DNA of 22,449 nucleotides from a virus, in the IMG/VR virus record IMGVR_UViG_3300042197_003000, positions 1 to 22,449 of that record. One strand, 5' to 3'. Positions within the stretch are counted from its first letter, which is position 1. Each line of letters begins with the position of its first letter. The position numbers and the translations under genes are program-made. A model generated the notes under the pieces. The model ran no database searches, had not been told where the DNA came from, and saw only the letters and a program-made list of their open reading frames with translations. Below, piece after piece: positions 1 to 6,152 of the stretch.

Positions 1-25
1 GCTAAAAGAAAATTTAATTTTCCAA

Positions 26-1009
26 TTATGACATCAAAAGTGTATTATGGGCCATCATCCCAAACTCATCCACATCAATATTATTCAACCCCTGCTGCAA
101 CATAAACTTCCTCACCTCCAACTTCGGTGCCATCTTCCGAGGTAAATCATGTTGATATACCAACTGTTGAATTTGGGTACCTGACAATTGCGGGAATTCT
201 AAATTCATCAACTGCCAATTCAACTTCGCCTCAGTTATCGGATAATTCACAATCTTCAGAATTTGCGTGATAGGATAACCACCTTTTTTCAATTCATGAA
301 ATTTTGGAATTACCTCGTCATACACTTCTTCGATTGTCACAGGATCATCTCCAGTAATTCGCGTTGCAAATTTAGTTAGATACTTATAACTTATCCCCCG
401 AATGCCCTGGATGTTATCAGACGTATCTCCAACGAAACATCTGGCTACACACAAATTCTGGGGTGGGATGTTAAATACCGACTTGACCTCAGCTGAGTCA
501 TATAAATTCTGATGCTTCCTCGGAGCCCACACCCGAGTCTTATCATCTACCAATTGTAGATAATCATGATCAGTGCTAACAATAATCTTCACATCATCTT
601 TACATTTAGTCCGACACAAATACGCAATCACATCATCAGCTTCACAATCATCCACATAAATCTGACCAATCTTTAACATCGGTAACAGATGAATTAAGGT
701 ACGTAACTGCCAATCCCAATTATCACGTTCATTTGGACTTTGCTGTTCATATTCAGCATATGGACGATTTAAACTTAAAGGCTTACGTCCGGCTTTGTAA
801 TCAGGATATAAGGCCCGTCTTCGAGCACTACCTCCACCTTCCCAAGCGACCGTTACCTTATCAGGTTTATATTTCTCAATACCTCGGTAAATTGTGCCTA
901 AAACACCTGCAATAGCACCACACGGTTCATTATGTAAAGACATCTTAGGATTAGTGGAAAAGTGTCGAATAAAATTATTTAAACCATCTATCAATAATTC
1001 TGTATGCAT
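26..1009 (-). CDS. 5'-3' exonuclease (PolI N-domain / T4 RNase H-like FLAP nuclease)
   Basis: A PIN-fold, metal-dependent 5'-3' exonuclease, expected to remove RNA primers or flaps during phage replication. Visible landmarks run in order: an N-terminal LLIDGLN (first metal-binding Asp), YPDYKAGRK (the family YKAxR arch motif), DDCEADDVIAYL (central acidic cluster), STDHDYLQLVDD (second acidic cluster), and GDTSDNIQGIRGI (the helix-three-turn-helix DNA-binding motif with its GDxSDNIPG-type Asp pair). At 327 aa it has the length of a free-standing enzyme; no polymerase is fused to it. I place the start at the ATG at 1009 rather than at the in-frame TTG one codon upstream (1012). The ATG shares base A1009 with the recA TGA stop (TGATG), and an AGGGG Shine-Dalgarno sits just before it. 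That overlap implies translational coupling to recA. The polymerase that would normally partner this domain is encoded separately at 6935-7963. Confidence 0.9.
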   Translation of the reverse strand: MHTELLIDGLNNFIRHFSTNPKMSLHNEPCGAIAGVLGTIYRGIEKYKPDKVTVAWEGGGSARRRALYPDYKAGRKPLSLNRPYAEYEQQSPNERDNWDWQLRTLIHLLPMLKIGQIYVDDCEADDVIAYLCRTKCKDDVKIIVSTDHDYLQLVDDKTRVWAPRKHQNLYDSAEVKSVFNIPPQNLCVARCFVGDTSDNIQGIRGISYKYLTKFATRITGDDPVTIEEVYDEVIPKFHELKKGGYPITQILKIVNYPITEAKLNWQLMNLEFPQLSGTQIQQLVYQHDLPRKMAPKLEVRKFMLQQGLNNIDVDEFGMMAHNTLLMS

Positions 1010-1518
1010 CAATCGTCCCCTGCTAAATAATCATTTTCTACCAACGCCATCGCAGCCGCTTCATTCTCAATATAAGAGTCAGGGTCAATATCTTCAGCCA
1101 TAATATCTGACGCACTCTTGGTATAAGCCTTATCAATGGCAGCATCAACATATTCTTTATAGAGTGGATCAAACATAATCTTATCGAAATCAGCTTTATA
1201 AAACTTCTTTTCAATTTCAATCGCACCACTCATAGTTGTCACTAATAAGGTTTTCCAAGCCCCAGCCCCATCAATACAAATCTTCTTACCGTTATATTCA
1301 AATTCACCTAACTTACGTAAATTATCAAAGATCTCTTCATGTTCAAAGATACCTTTACCAAAGATGATTTGAAATTCAGCTTTACGGAAAGGAGCTGACA
1401 CTTTATTCTTGATGATTTTAGCTGAGACGTTAATACCGATAGGTTCTTTGTCTGGCCCTTCAATTGCACTACCGGCGCCTAATTTAATTCTAACACTTGA
1501 ATGAAAGGGAATAGCTAC
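1009..1518 (-). CDS. recA: RecA/UvsX recombinase, exon 2 (C-terminal 169 aa)
   Basis: This is the 3' exon of the intron-split recA gene. Read in frame from 1518 it begins VAIPFHSSVRIKLGAG, which matches the RecA segment NALKFYASVRLDI residue for residue. It then continues through NKVSAPFRKAEFQIIFGKGI, the NKxAPPFRxAEFxIxxGxGI signature of the RecA core C-terminal end. A GTG at 1401 inside this exon could be mistaken for a start, but the RecA homology runs at least 39 codons upstream of it, up to the intron boundary, so the exon has no start of its own. The C-terminus is acidic (MAEDIDPDSYIENEAAAM...AGDD), as in other RecA proteins, where the tail modulates DNA access. The stop overlaps the ATG of the exonuclease gene. 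Joined to exon 1 the product is 405 aa, close to T4 UvsX (about 390 aa). Confidence 0.92.
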   Translation of the reverse strand, partial: VAIPFHSSVRIKLGAGSAIEGPDKEPIGINVSAKIIKNKVSAPFRKAEFQIIFGKGIFEHEEIFDNLRKLGEFEYNGKKICIDGAGAWKTLLVTTMSGAIEIEKKFYKADFDKIMFDPLYKEYVDAAIDKAYTKSASDIMAEDIDPDSYIENEAAAMALVENDYLAGDD

Positions 1519-1526
1519 CTTTACTA

Positions 1527-2360
1527 TTACTCATCTAATTTCTTAGATGTTTGGACTATATCTTCAAAGATTTTTTCACATGAAATATTATTAATGTTTG
1601 AACTCCAATATCTTAAAAGATTAAATCCTTCATTTAAAATAAATTGATTTTTTTGATTATCGGATGCCCAGATATCTTTGGCTAAAATATTTTTTGGGCC
1701 AATCAAATCGTATTCTTTGAAAATAGAAGGATTTGCATGCCAATAATCACCATCAATTTCAACAATGACGTTATAGATTGGAATATAAAAATCGCATTTA
1801 TATTTTCCAACGCTTTTTTGTTGTTGAAATTCTAAATTTAATTCCTCTAAAATATTTTTAAACAATAACTCTGGTTTAGTATTTTTCGAAGAAGAAGGAA
1901 GAATGTTTTTTTGTGACCACTCATAAGATCTTTTAATTGCCTCTTCTTTACCGAATTGTAATTCCCATCTTTCGAAATTTGATTTTTTCATCCAATCTGT
2001 AATTCTATTCTTTGCATTTGAATAGAATTGATGCATATATTCAGATTTGGCAACTTTTTTCATGATTTGTGATTGTTTTTCTTTATATTCAGTTGAAGTT
2101 GTTGATAATTTAGCTGCAGATTTTCTTTTTTGTCTTAATTCTGGATCACTATATACTTTATCAGACATTTTTTTGCAATTAATTTTATTTTCATCTGAAT
2201 ATATCCATACTTTAAATCTTTCAAAATTTCCAAATATTGTGTCTGGATATATTTCTCGATATTCTTTGGTTGTTAAATCATGCTTTTTTAAATGAGAATT
2301 TGTTATTGTTTTAAACATTTTGCCGCATATTTCACATTTATATCTTTGTTCCGCGCTCAT
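1527..2360 (-). CDS. Intron-encoded homing endonuclease, Vsr-like/EDxHD family with N-terminal zinc finger
   Basis: A 277-aa protein that should cut intronless recA alleles to spread the intron. The N-terminus carries a C2H2-type finger (C9, C12, H23, H27) followed by LTTKEYREIYP, a module common in phage homing endonucleases. Residues about 70-105 are basic helical repeats (SDPELRQKRKSAAK, EYKEKQSQIMKK) like NUMOD-type DNA-reading helices. The C-terminal nuclease domain starts near KPELLFKNIL (E164) and contains GKYKCDFYIP (D190), VIVEIDGDYWH (E201, D203, H208) and later D229/D234. It closes with FNLLRYW, the usual end of Vsr-like very-short-patch-repair folds. I-Bth0305I, from a recA intron of a Bacillus phage, is the obvious named relative by position and motif. 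The frame begins in P8 and stops 8 nt before the 3' splice site, so its last codons are also ribozyme sequence. No strong ribosome binding site precedes the ATG. Confidence 0.87.
   Translation of the reverse strand: MSAEQRYKCEICGKMFKTITNSHLKKHDLTTKEYREIYPDTIFGNFERFKVWIYSDENKINCKKMSDKVYSDPELRQKRKSAAKLSTTSTEYKEKQSQIMKKVAKSEYMHQFYSNAKNRITDWMKKSNFERWELQFGKEEAIKRSYEWSQKNILPSSSKNTKPELLFKNILEELNLEFQQQKSVGKYKCDFYIPIYNVIVEIDGDYWHANPSIFKEYDLIGPKNILAKDIWASDNQKNQFILNEGFNLLRYWSSNINNISCEKIFEDIVQTSKKLDE
1532..1564 (-). other. Ribozyme S/P7' element and P9 hairpin encoded inside the endonuclease C-terminus
   Basis: The group I S element AAGATATAGTCC (1564-1553) supplies the 3' strand of P7 (TAGTC, pairing with GACTA at 2436-2432). 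It is followed by a perfect 7-bp stem closed by a GAAA tetraloop (1549-1532), taken as P9. The same bases are codons for EDIVQTSKKLDE, the end of the endonuclease. The segment is therefore under both coding and RNA-structure constraint. Confidence 0.85.
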
Positions 2361-2581
2361 AGGTCTTTTCTTCTTTCTAGTTAATTTATTTTTTGCGACT
2401 AAATAAATAGTTATAAAAAGATTACTAATACTAGTCTCTGAACCTTCAACCTGTCACCAGGAGGCTTGGCTGCTGATTGTCTAATTCTTTAATTTTTCAA
2501 GCTTTCACACTCGCAATTACTCACCATGTTGTAGCATTAAAGACTCTAAAGAGTTTCCAGCAATTCACGGAATTTATTTTC

Positions 2582-2589
2582 TATTTATA
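2582..2589 (-). promoter_or_regulatory. Candidate T4-type late promoter inside the intron
   Basis: The minus strand reads TATAAATA, an exact match to the T4 late-promoter octamer. It lies in the intron 5' region between P1 and the P element, 222 nt upstream of the endonuclease ATG. T4 intron endonucleases such as I-TevI are known to be expressed from late promoters inside their introns, so the position makes sense. In DNA this AT-rich an octamer can also occur by chance, and the element sits where the ribozyme needs a linker. Confidence 0.35.
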
Positions 2590-2614
2590 CTCTAGACTAG
2601 GAGGCGTAACATTC

Positions 2615-3322
2615 ACCACCAGGAGTAGTAGTCGGATCCCCATACATCACACCCATCTTAGTTCTAATTTGATTAAGACACACAAAGAGAATGTTTTGAT
2701 TAGCGATAATACCTGTGATTTTTCTCATGCCTTTTGAAATAGCACGAGCTTGTAAACCAATACTATCTTTATCATATTCACCTGCTAATTCAGCTTTAGG
2801 TGAGGTAGCAGCAACAGAGTCCCAGATAATCGTCACAGGTACATCTTTTTGCATCGCTTTGGATTTCATGATAGTGCTTTCAGCAATACTAAAAACTTCC
2901 TCGGTACAGTGAGTATCTACATAGACGAAACGTTTAGAGATATCAACACCTAAGGTTTTTAGATTTTCAATACTGACGGCATTTTCTGTGTCAATATAGA
3001 CTACAATGCCACCCGCCCTTTGCGTAGATTTAGCGATTTGAGAAGCAATATGTGATTTACCAATGGACGGTGGTCCAAAGATTTCAATAATACGACCTTC
3101 TGGTAAACCACCATTTTTACGATTTGCAATAATGTAATCTAATTGTACTGAACCTGTGCTAATCCAACGCTTAACATGGGTTGGTGAGTCATCTGAAGAA
3201 AGGTTGTAAGCAATTCGCATGCCTCTTTCTTTGTTCAAAGATTTAATTAAATCACTAGTAAAGTCATCAGTAATCACATCGGATTGTAATTCCGAAGAAG
3301 TTTTCTTTTTAGAAACTGCCAT
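2615..3322 (-). CDS. recA: RecA/UvsX recombinase, exon 1 (N-terminal 236 aa)
   Basis: This is the 5' exon of the strand-exchange recombinase. It contains the Walker A loop GPPSIGKSH (residues 83-91, K89/S90), the DTENA segment that holds the catalytic acidic residue equivalent to RecA Glu96, and Walker B VTIIWDS (D168). It also has LQARAISKGMRK (loop L1 region) and NQIRTKMGVMYG leading into TTTPGG (loop L2). The exon ends exactly after the second Gly at residue 236, equivalent to E. coli G212. Read through into the intron, the frame adds only ECYAS before a stop, giving a 241-aa truncated product if unspliced. The start ATG is preceded by AAAGGA. The gene lies downstream of the SSB gene, separated by a probable terminator, and upstream of the exonuclease; these three make a recombination-replication group. 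The N-terminal 30 residues are polar and rich in Lys and Ser. Confidence 0.95.
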
Positions 3323-3360
3323 TTAAATTCCTTTAATATTAAATTTTAGATAATTGATTA

Positions 3361-3392
3361 TAAAAAAAAACCCTATCTTTACAACAGGATTT
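3361..3392 (-). terminator. Rho-independent terminator after the SSB gene
   Basis: On the minus strand AAATCCT (3392-3386) pairs with AGGGTTT (3374-3368) to give a 7-bp stem with one G.U pair and an 11-nt loop. A run of T follows immediately (3370-3361). It lies 14 nt past the SSB stop and about 40 nt before the recA ATG. It would lower read-through from SSB into recA, a common way to make an SSB message far more abundant than its neighbour. Confidence 0.7.
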
Positions 3393-3405
3393 AAAAAATA
3401 TCTCT

Positions 3406-4233
3406 TCACTCCAAATCAGCGAAGGCGTCATCCAAGTTAGCATATTTAGATGACTTTGTGTCTGCCGCCGGTGCTTTGGCAGTCACTGTTGGCTTCTTAA
3501 CCACAATCTCTTCTTCATCTAAAGGAGCCGCCACAGTCGCACTCCCACCCTTCACAGTCCCATCACTCTTCTCCGCCTCATCACCATTCAACCAATCATT
3601 CAAAATCTTTTCCAATTCAGCATAAGATTTCAACTCAAACAAATCATTCACATCAGGCACATTGTCCAGATACTTCTTAATTTGATCAGGCTTGTCAGCC
3701 AAGGCAGATTGCTTAGGACGAGGGCTCACAGTAGTATCAGCAAATTGCTTGCCTGGTAACTTAGCACATGATACCTTTAAATCACGACCTTCGGTGACAT
3801 CGGTAATATCGCCATAATCTTCATCTAACATGATATTAAGGAGATTTTGATATAAGGTCTTGCCAAAGGACCAAATACGTACACCTTTTTCTTCTTCACC
3901 ACGTACTACCACAGGTGCATAACAACGCATTTTTGGATATAACTTCTTGGCCAATTCATAAGACTCTTTAGAACCATCATCACGAAGCTTGTTGATCAAT
4001 TCTTGGATTGGATCAGGCTTGCCAAATTGATAAGGGGCAAGTAAACCAGCATTATTACCAATGTTGTAATAGAACATGAGTTCTTTAAAAGGTTGACCTT
4101 CATTGTTTGGAAAGGAGAGGAGACGCACTTGGTAATCTTGACCTTCTTCAGGACGCCAAGAAATGTTCTTCTTAGAAGAAACGCCAGTAATTTGATTGAG
4201 CTTTTTACGTAAGGCAGATAAATCGATAGCCAT
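3406..4233 (-). CDS. gp32-like single-stranded DNA-binding protein
   Basis: A 275-aa SSB of the T4 gp32 type. It coats ssDNA at the replication fork and works with the recombinase, exonuclease and polymerase encoded alongside. Supporting segments are the basic N-terminus MAIDLSALRKKLNQITG (gp32 cooperativity-domain style), SWRPEEGQDYQVRLLSFP, FKELMFYYNIG, VRGEEEKGVRIWSFGKTLYQ, MLDEDYGDITDVTEGRDLKV and LKSYAELEKILNDWLNG. All are typical of the OB-fold core of gp32-like proteins in T4-like phages. From about residue 215 the chain becomes a low-complexity Lys/Glu/Ala/Thr linker and ends in the acidic tip NLDDAFADLE, the SSB tail that recruits partner proteins. The Cys/His zinc site of T4 gp32 is not evident. 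The start is preceded by AAAGGA and a long A-rich leader with a hairpin, which suggests translational self-control. Confidence 0.85.
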   Translation of the reverse strand: MAIDLSALRKKLNQITGVSSKKNISWRPEEGQDYQVRLLSFPNNEGQPFKELMFYYNIGNNAGLLAPYQFGKPDPIQELINKLRDDGSKESYELAKKLYPKMRCYAPVVVRGEEEKGVRIWSFGKTLYQNLLNIMLDEDYGDITDVTEGRDLKVSCAKLPGKQFADTTVSPRPKQSALADKPDQIKKYLDNVPDVNDLFELKSYAELEKILNDWLNGDEAEKSDGTVKGGSATVAAPLDEEEIVVKKPTVTAKAPAADTKSSKYANLDDAFADLE

Positions 4234-4263
4234 AGTTTTTTTTCCTTTGTTTGTTTTTCTAAA

Positions 4264-4288
4264 ATATTAAAATCTAAATTTTTAATAT
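4264..4288 (-). promoter_or_regulatory. Leader hairpin upstream of the SSB gene (candidate autoregulatory operator)
   Basis: A perfect 9-bp inverted repeat, ATATTAAAA / TTTTAATAT with a 7-nt loop, lies 31-55 nt before the SSB ATG. It is followed by an unstructured A-rich stretch with AAAGGA. T4 gp32 represses its own translation by nucleating at a leader structure and spreading over unstructured AU-rich mRNA; this layout resembles that. It could equally be a weak terminator for the upstream methyltransferase gene. Confidence 0.4.
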
Positions 4289-4340
4289 GTTTTATTATAT
4301 TCTTAGTTTGTTACTTTTACTATTTTTTTATTTTTTATTC

Positions 4341-5096
4341 TTAAAAAATTCTCTTAAAGACATTTGGATTAGCATTCCAACAGGCACCTTTAATAATATC
4401 AAAGCCATTATTTTTCAAATATTCTTTGACAATTTTACGCATCTGAGGACCTTTTACATGTTGCAATTTAACATCAGTTTGATATTCCCAGAAATGCCCA
4501 ATTGACTCATCCGGCGTCCAACTAAATCCATCCACTGACATGCATAACAGTCCTCCAACTTTAGTCATCTGCATAATCTCCCTAACATAATCCAATGGCG
4601 CAATCATATGTTCCACACATTGTAGAGATAACACAATATCATATTGGTTTTGACGAGTTATATCTTGCTTCGGAGTTGTAAAACCTTCAGCTTGACAAGT
4701 AGAAATTAAAGATTGCGCTTGAAATGGTACATTATTATAAAATGATACATCCTGACAACCTGACGCGATTAGATCCAAGGTTGTTAAGCCATTGCCATTC
4801 CAATCATCAAAATAAGATAATTCTTGCCAATTATAACCATTTTGTTGCAGATAACGTAAAACATGCCCAATAGAACCTTCAGAAACTGATAGATAACAAT
4901 CTACTAAATCCCATTGATAGTCAGGATTGCTATAGGCTGTAAAATCGCAGCAATTCGATTGTGCCCATTGTTGGGTGACAGCTACTTTTTGAGGAGAATT
5001 AAACACATATTCCTTTAGATTTTTTAAAGTCATAGTGTTAATAGCAGGTTCATTTAATAAACGAGAAATAGTTCTCAATTTTAAGTCTTTTTTCAT
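4341..5096 (-). CDS. SAM-dependent class I methyltransferase, substrate unknown
   Basis: A 251-aa Rossmann-fold methyltransferase. Motif I appears as FDDWNGNGLTTLDLIASG (residues about 96-113), where the usual DxGxGxG has become D-W-N-G-N-G. Motif IV is YDIVLSLQCVEHM (152-164), and the following MTKVGGLLCMSVDG is the usual strand-turn after motif IV. The last 60 residues (HFWEYQTDVKLQ... NNGFDIIKGACW) look like the C-terminal cap of small-molecule or sugar methyltransferases. There is no DNA-methyltransferase signature (DPPY, or PCQ with ENV). Its job in the phage is not readable; modification of a nucleotide, glycan or cofactor is possible. An AAGG lies before the ATG, and a late-promoter-like octamer is 62 nt upstream. 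It is divergent from the plus-strand gene at 5312. Confidence 0.75.
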   Translation of the reverse strand: MKKDLKLRTISRLLNEPAINTMTLKNLKEYVFNSPQKVAVTQQWAQSNCCDFTAYSNPDYQWDLVDCYLSVSEGSIGHVLRYLQQNGYNWQELSYFDDWNGNGLTTLDLIASGCQDVSFYNNVPFQAQSLISTCQAEGFTTPKQDITRQNQYDIVLSLQCVEHMIAPLDYVREIMQMTKVGGLLCMSVDGFSWTPDESIGHFWEYQTDVKLQHVKGPQMRKIVKEYLKNNGFDIIKGACWNANPNVFKRIF

Positions 5097-5157
5097 TATT
5101 AGCCTTAATGTTAAAGTTAATTAATATTTTAAATTTTAAAGTGTGTTTTACAATTTT

Positions 5158-5169
5158 TATTTATAAATA
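5158..5169. promoter_or_regulatory. Palindromic bidirectional late-promoter element
   Basis: TATTTATAAATA reads as TATAAATA on both strands: plus 5162-5169 and minus 5165-5158. It lies between the divergent methyltransferase and plus-strand genes. The octamer is the T4 late-promoter consensus. On the minus side it gives a leader of about 55 nt; on the plus side, of about 135 nt. Confidence 0.5.
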
Positions 5170-5311
5170 GGCACGTTTCAGGAAATTCAGGTTCCGAATG
5201 TACAAAAATTTCCGTTTTGGTCCACGTAATAGATATAGATATATATTTTTATTTTCTATTTTTCTATAATATATAATATCTAAACATTAAAATAAAAAGG
5301 ATCCGATTGAT
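5170..5311 (+). promoter_or_regulatory. Leader/promoter region of the plus-strand gene
   Basis: This AT-rich non-coding stretch completes the 215-bp divergent intergenic region. It holds an inverted repeat GGAAATT / AATTTCC (5181-5187 and 5207-5213), with an alternative inner GGAA/TTCC pairing. Two overlapping TATAAT boxes lie at 5265-5270 and 5272-5277, without a convincing -35 box. AAAAAGGA precedes the ATG at 5312 as a Shine-Dalgarno. No reading frame of note was seen on either strand. Confidence 0.4.
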
Positions 5312-5932
5312 ATGGCAATTAGATTAAATGAACATCAATTACGTGGTATTATTAATGAAGTAATGCTAGAAGAAAAAGTATTAAGTCGACGTCGACAAGC
5401 TACCCATTTAAATGAAAGTTTCAGATTTTTTGCAACTGGTGGCGCTATGGGTGGTGGTGGTGGTTTCGGTCGCAGAAAAGGTTTCAGCGGGTGGTATTCA
5501 AGTAGAGATCCAGTTAGAAATCTAGATGATTTACCTACACCTTCAAAGTTGATATCTGTTAACCCAGCTGATGATATAAAAATTCAATTTTTAAATGCAA
5601 TGTTAGCTTGGAATTATACCGAGCGAGGAATTAGTTCTTATTTTCCATTTCCTCCTAAATCTATTGAAGTGACAAATGTCTCTGCCACTCAAGCAGGTAT
5701 TGATTTGGCAAAAGCGCAATTAAATGATACTGTATCTAATCCTAAGCAACTAGCGATTGAAGGCTTTATTAACAATGTTTATGGAGATTTACAAGTTGCA
5801 CAATTAACATTTCAAATAAACGAAGCAGTCCCAGGAACATTTCGAGGAGTAGGCTTTGCTGAATTACAACTAGTGCCTAATGGATTTGTTGATGCAATTA
5901 GTATTAAATTTGATACTACAGCGGGTGCTTAA
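5312..5932 (+). CDS. Unknown protein, possible prohead-processed virion protein; only plus-strand gene
   Basis: I do not recognise the 206-aa product. The N-terminus MAIRLNEHQLRGIINEVMLEE has the amphipathic L-x-E-x-x-L-R-x-I-I-x-E pattern that recurs at the start of many phage proteins of unknown role. It is followed by a basic patch (SRRRQ) and HLNESF. Four (L/I)-x-E triplets (LNE, INE, LEE, LNE) occur within the first 37 residues; (I/L)-x-E is the cleavage rule of the T4 prohead protease. A Gly-rich stretch (TGGAMGGGGGFGRRKGF) follows. The remainder (about 60-206) is a beta-rich domain without cysteines, ending in KFDTTAGA. Its orientation is opposite to every other gene here, and it has its own leader with a good Shine-Dalgarno. 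A head-decoration or internal capsid protein is a guess based on the N-terminus only. Confidence 0.65.
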   Translation: MAIRLNEHQLRGIINEVMLEEKVLSRRRQATHLNESFRFFATGGAMGGGGGFGRRKGFSGWYSSRDPVRNLDDLPTPSKLISVNPADDIKIQFLNAMLAWNYTERGISSYFPFPPKSIEVTNVSATQAGIDLAKAQLNDTVSNPKQLAIEGFINNVYGDLQVAQLTFQINEAVPGTFRGVGFAELQLVPNGFVDAISIKFDTTAGA

Positions 5933-5942
5933 AAAATAAATA

Positions 5943-6152
5943 TTATATATTGTTTCCTTTTCTGAATTCAATTTCTCGATTTAAATACCAGAGAGCTTTA
6001 CTGAGATCATCTAAGTCACTTTCTCCTGACTTCTTTCCTGCCCTTAGTACATATTTAATGACGTTACCGAGACTGAAGTTTAAATCATACATTTCGATGA
6101 CATCCATCGGTGTGACTTTATTTTTATAATGTTGTGGGTTGGCTTTGTCCAT
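5943..6152 (-). CDS. DUF3310 (SaV-like) small phage protein
   Basis: The 69-aa product matches the DUF3310 family pattern from end to end: NPQHYKNKVTPMDVIEMYDLNFSLGN, then VIKYVLRAGKKSG, then DLDDLSKALWYLNREIEF. The family is widespread in phages, often beside nucleotide-metabolism or replication genes, and its biochemical role is unknown. The NPxHY and KYxxRxGKK motifs suggest a small helical nucleotide-binding fold, but that is inference. AAGAAG precedes the ATG. The start lies inside the end of the 54-aa gene upstream, and the stop faces the plus-strand gene at a 10-bp convergent junction without a clear terminator. Confidence 0.9.
   Translation of the reverse strand: MDKANPQHYKNKVTPMDVIEMYDLNFSLGNVIKYVLRAGKKSGESDLDDLSKALWYLNREIEFRKGNNI

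Larger units (their letters stand above)
1519..2614 (-). mobile_element. Group I self-splicing intron in recA, with internal homing endonuclease
   Basis: A 1096-nt intron interrupts recA. The 5' exon ends GGTGGT (last U at 2615) and the intron ends with omega-G at 1519. Both are group I rules, and both fall at codon boundaries so the frame is kept. Core elements on the minus strand are: P, AATTGCTGGAAAC (2565-2553); Q, AATCAGCAGCC (2478-2468); R, GGTTCAGAGACTAG (2444-2431); and S, AAGATATAGTCC (1564-1553). P4 pairs TGCTG with CAGCA, P6 pairs AGCCT with AGGTT, and P7 pairs GACTA with TAGTC. P1 pairs exon GGUGGU with intron GCCUCC, with a U.G at the splice site and one internal mismatch. The preceding UAC can pair with GUA of exon 2 as P10. 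P9 is CATCTAA-GAAA-TTAGATG just before the 3' site. The endonuclease frame fills the P8 loop. I did not resolve P3. Confidence 0.93.

Noticed and set aside
1010-1012. TTG at 1012 as the exonuclease start
   Set aside because: An ATG follows immediately, overlaps the recA stop as TGATG and has AGGGG at a proper distance.
1009-1401. A separate 130-aa gene starting with GTG at 1401
   Set aside because: RecA homology continues upstream in the same frame to 1518, exactly at the intron 3' boundary. The GTG is an internal Val codon.
2597-2614. recA as a truncated pseudogene ending ECYAS
   Set aside because: The five extra codons are intron sequence read through. The group I core and exact frame restoration show that a full RecA is made by splicing.
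2477-2737. Plus-strand reading frame of 86 aa across the intron/exon 1 junction
   Set aside because: It is antisense to the recA exon and ribozyme core, has low-complexity protein, and has no plausible ribosome binding site or family.
5933-5942. Bidirectional terminator between the convergent plus-strand gene and DUF3310
   Set aside because: Only 10 AT-rich bases lie there and I could not find a stem longer than a few A-T pairs.
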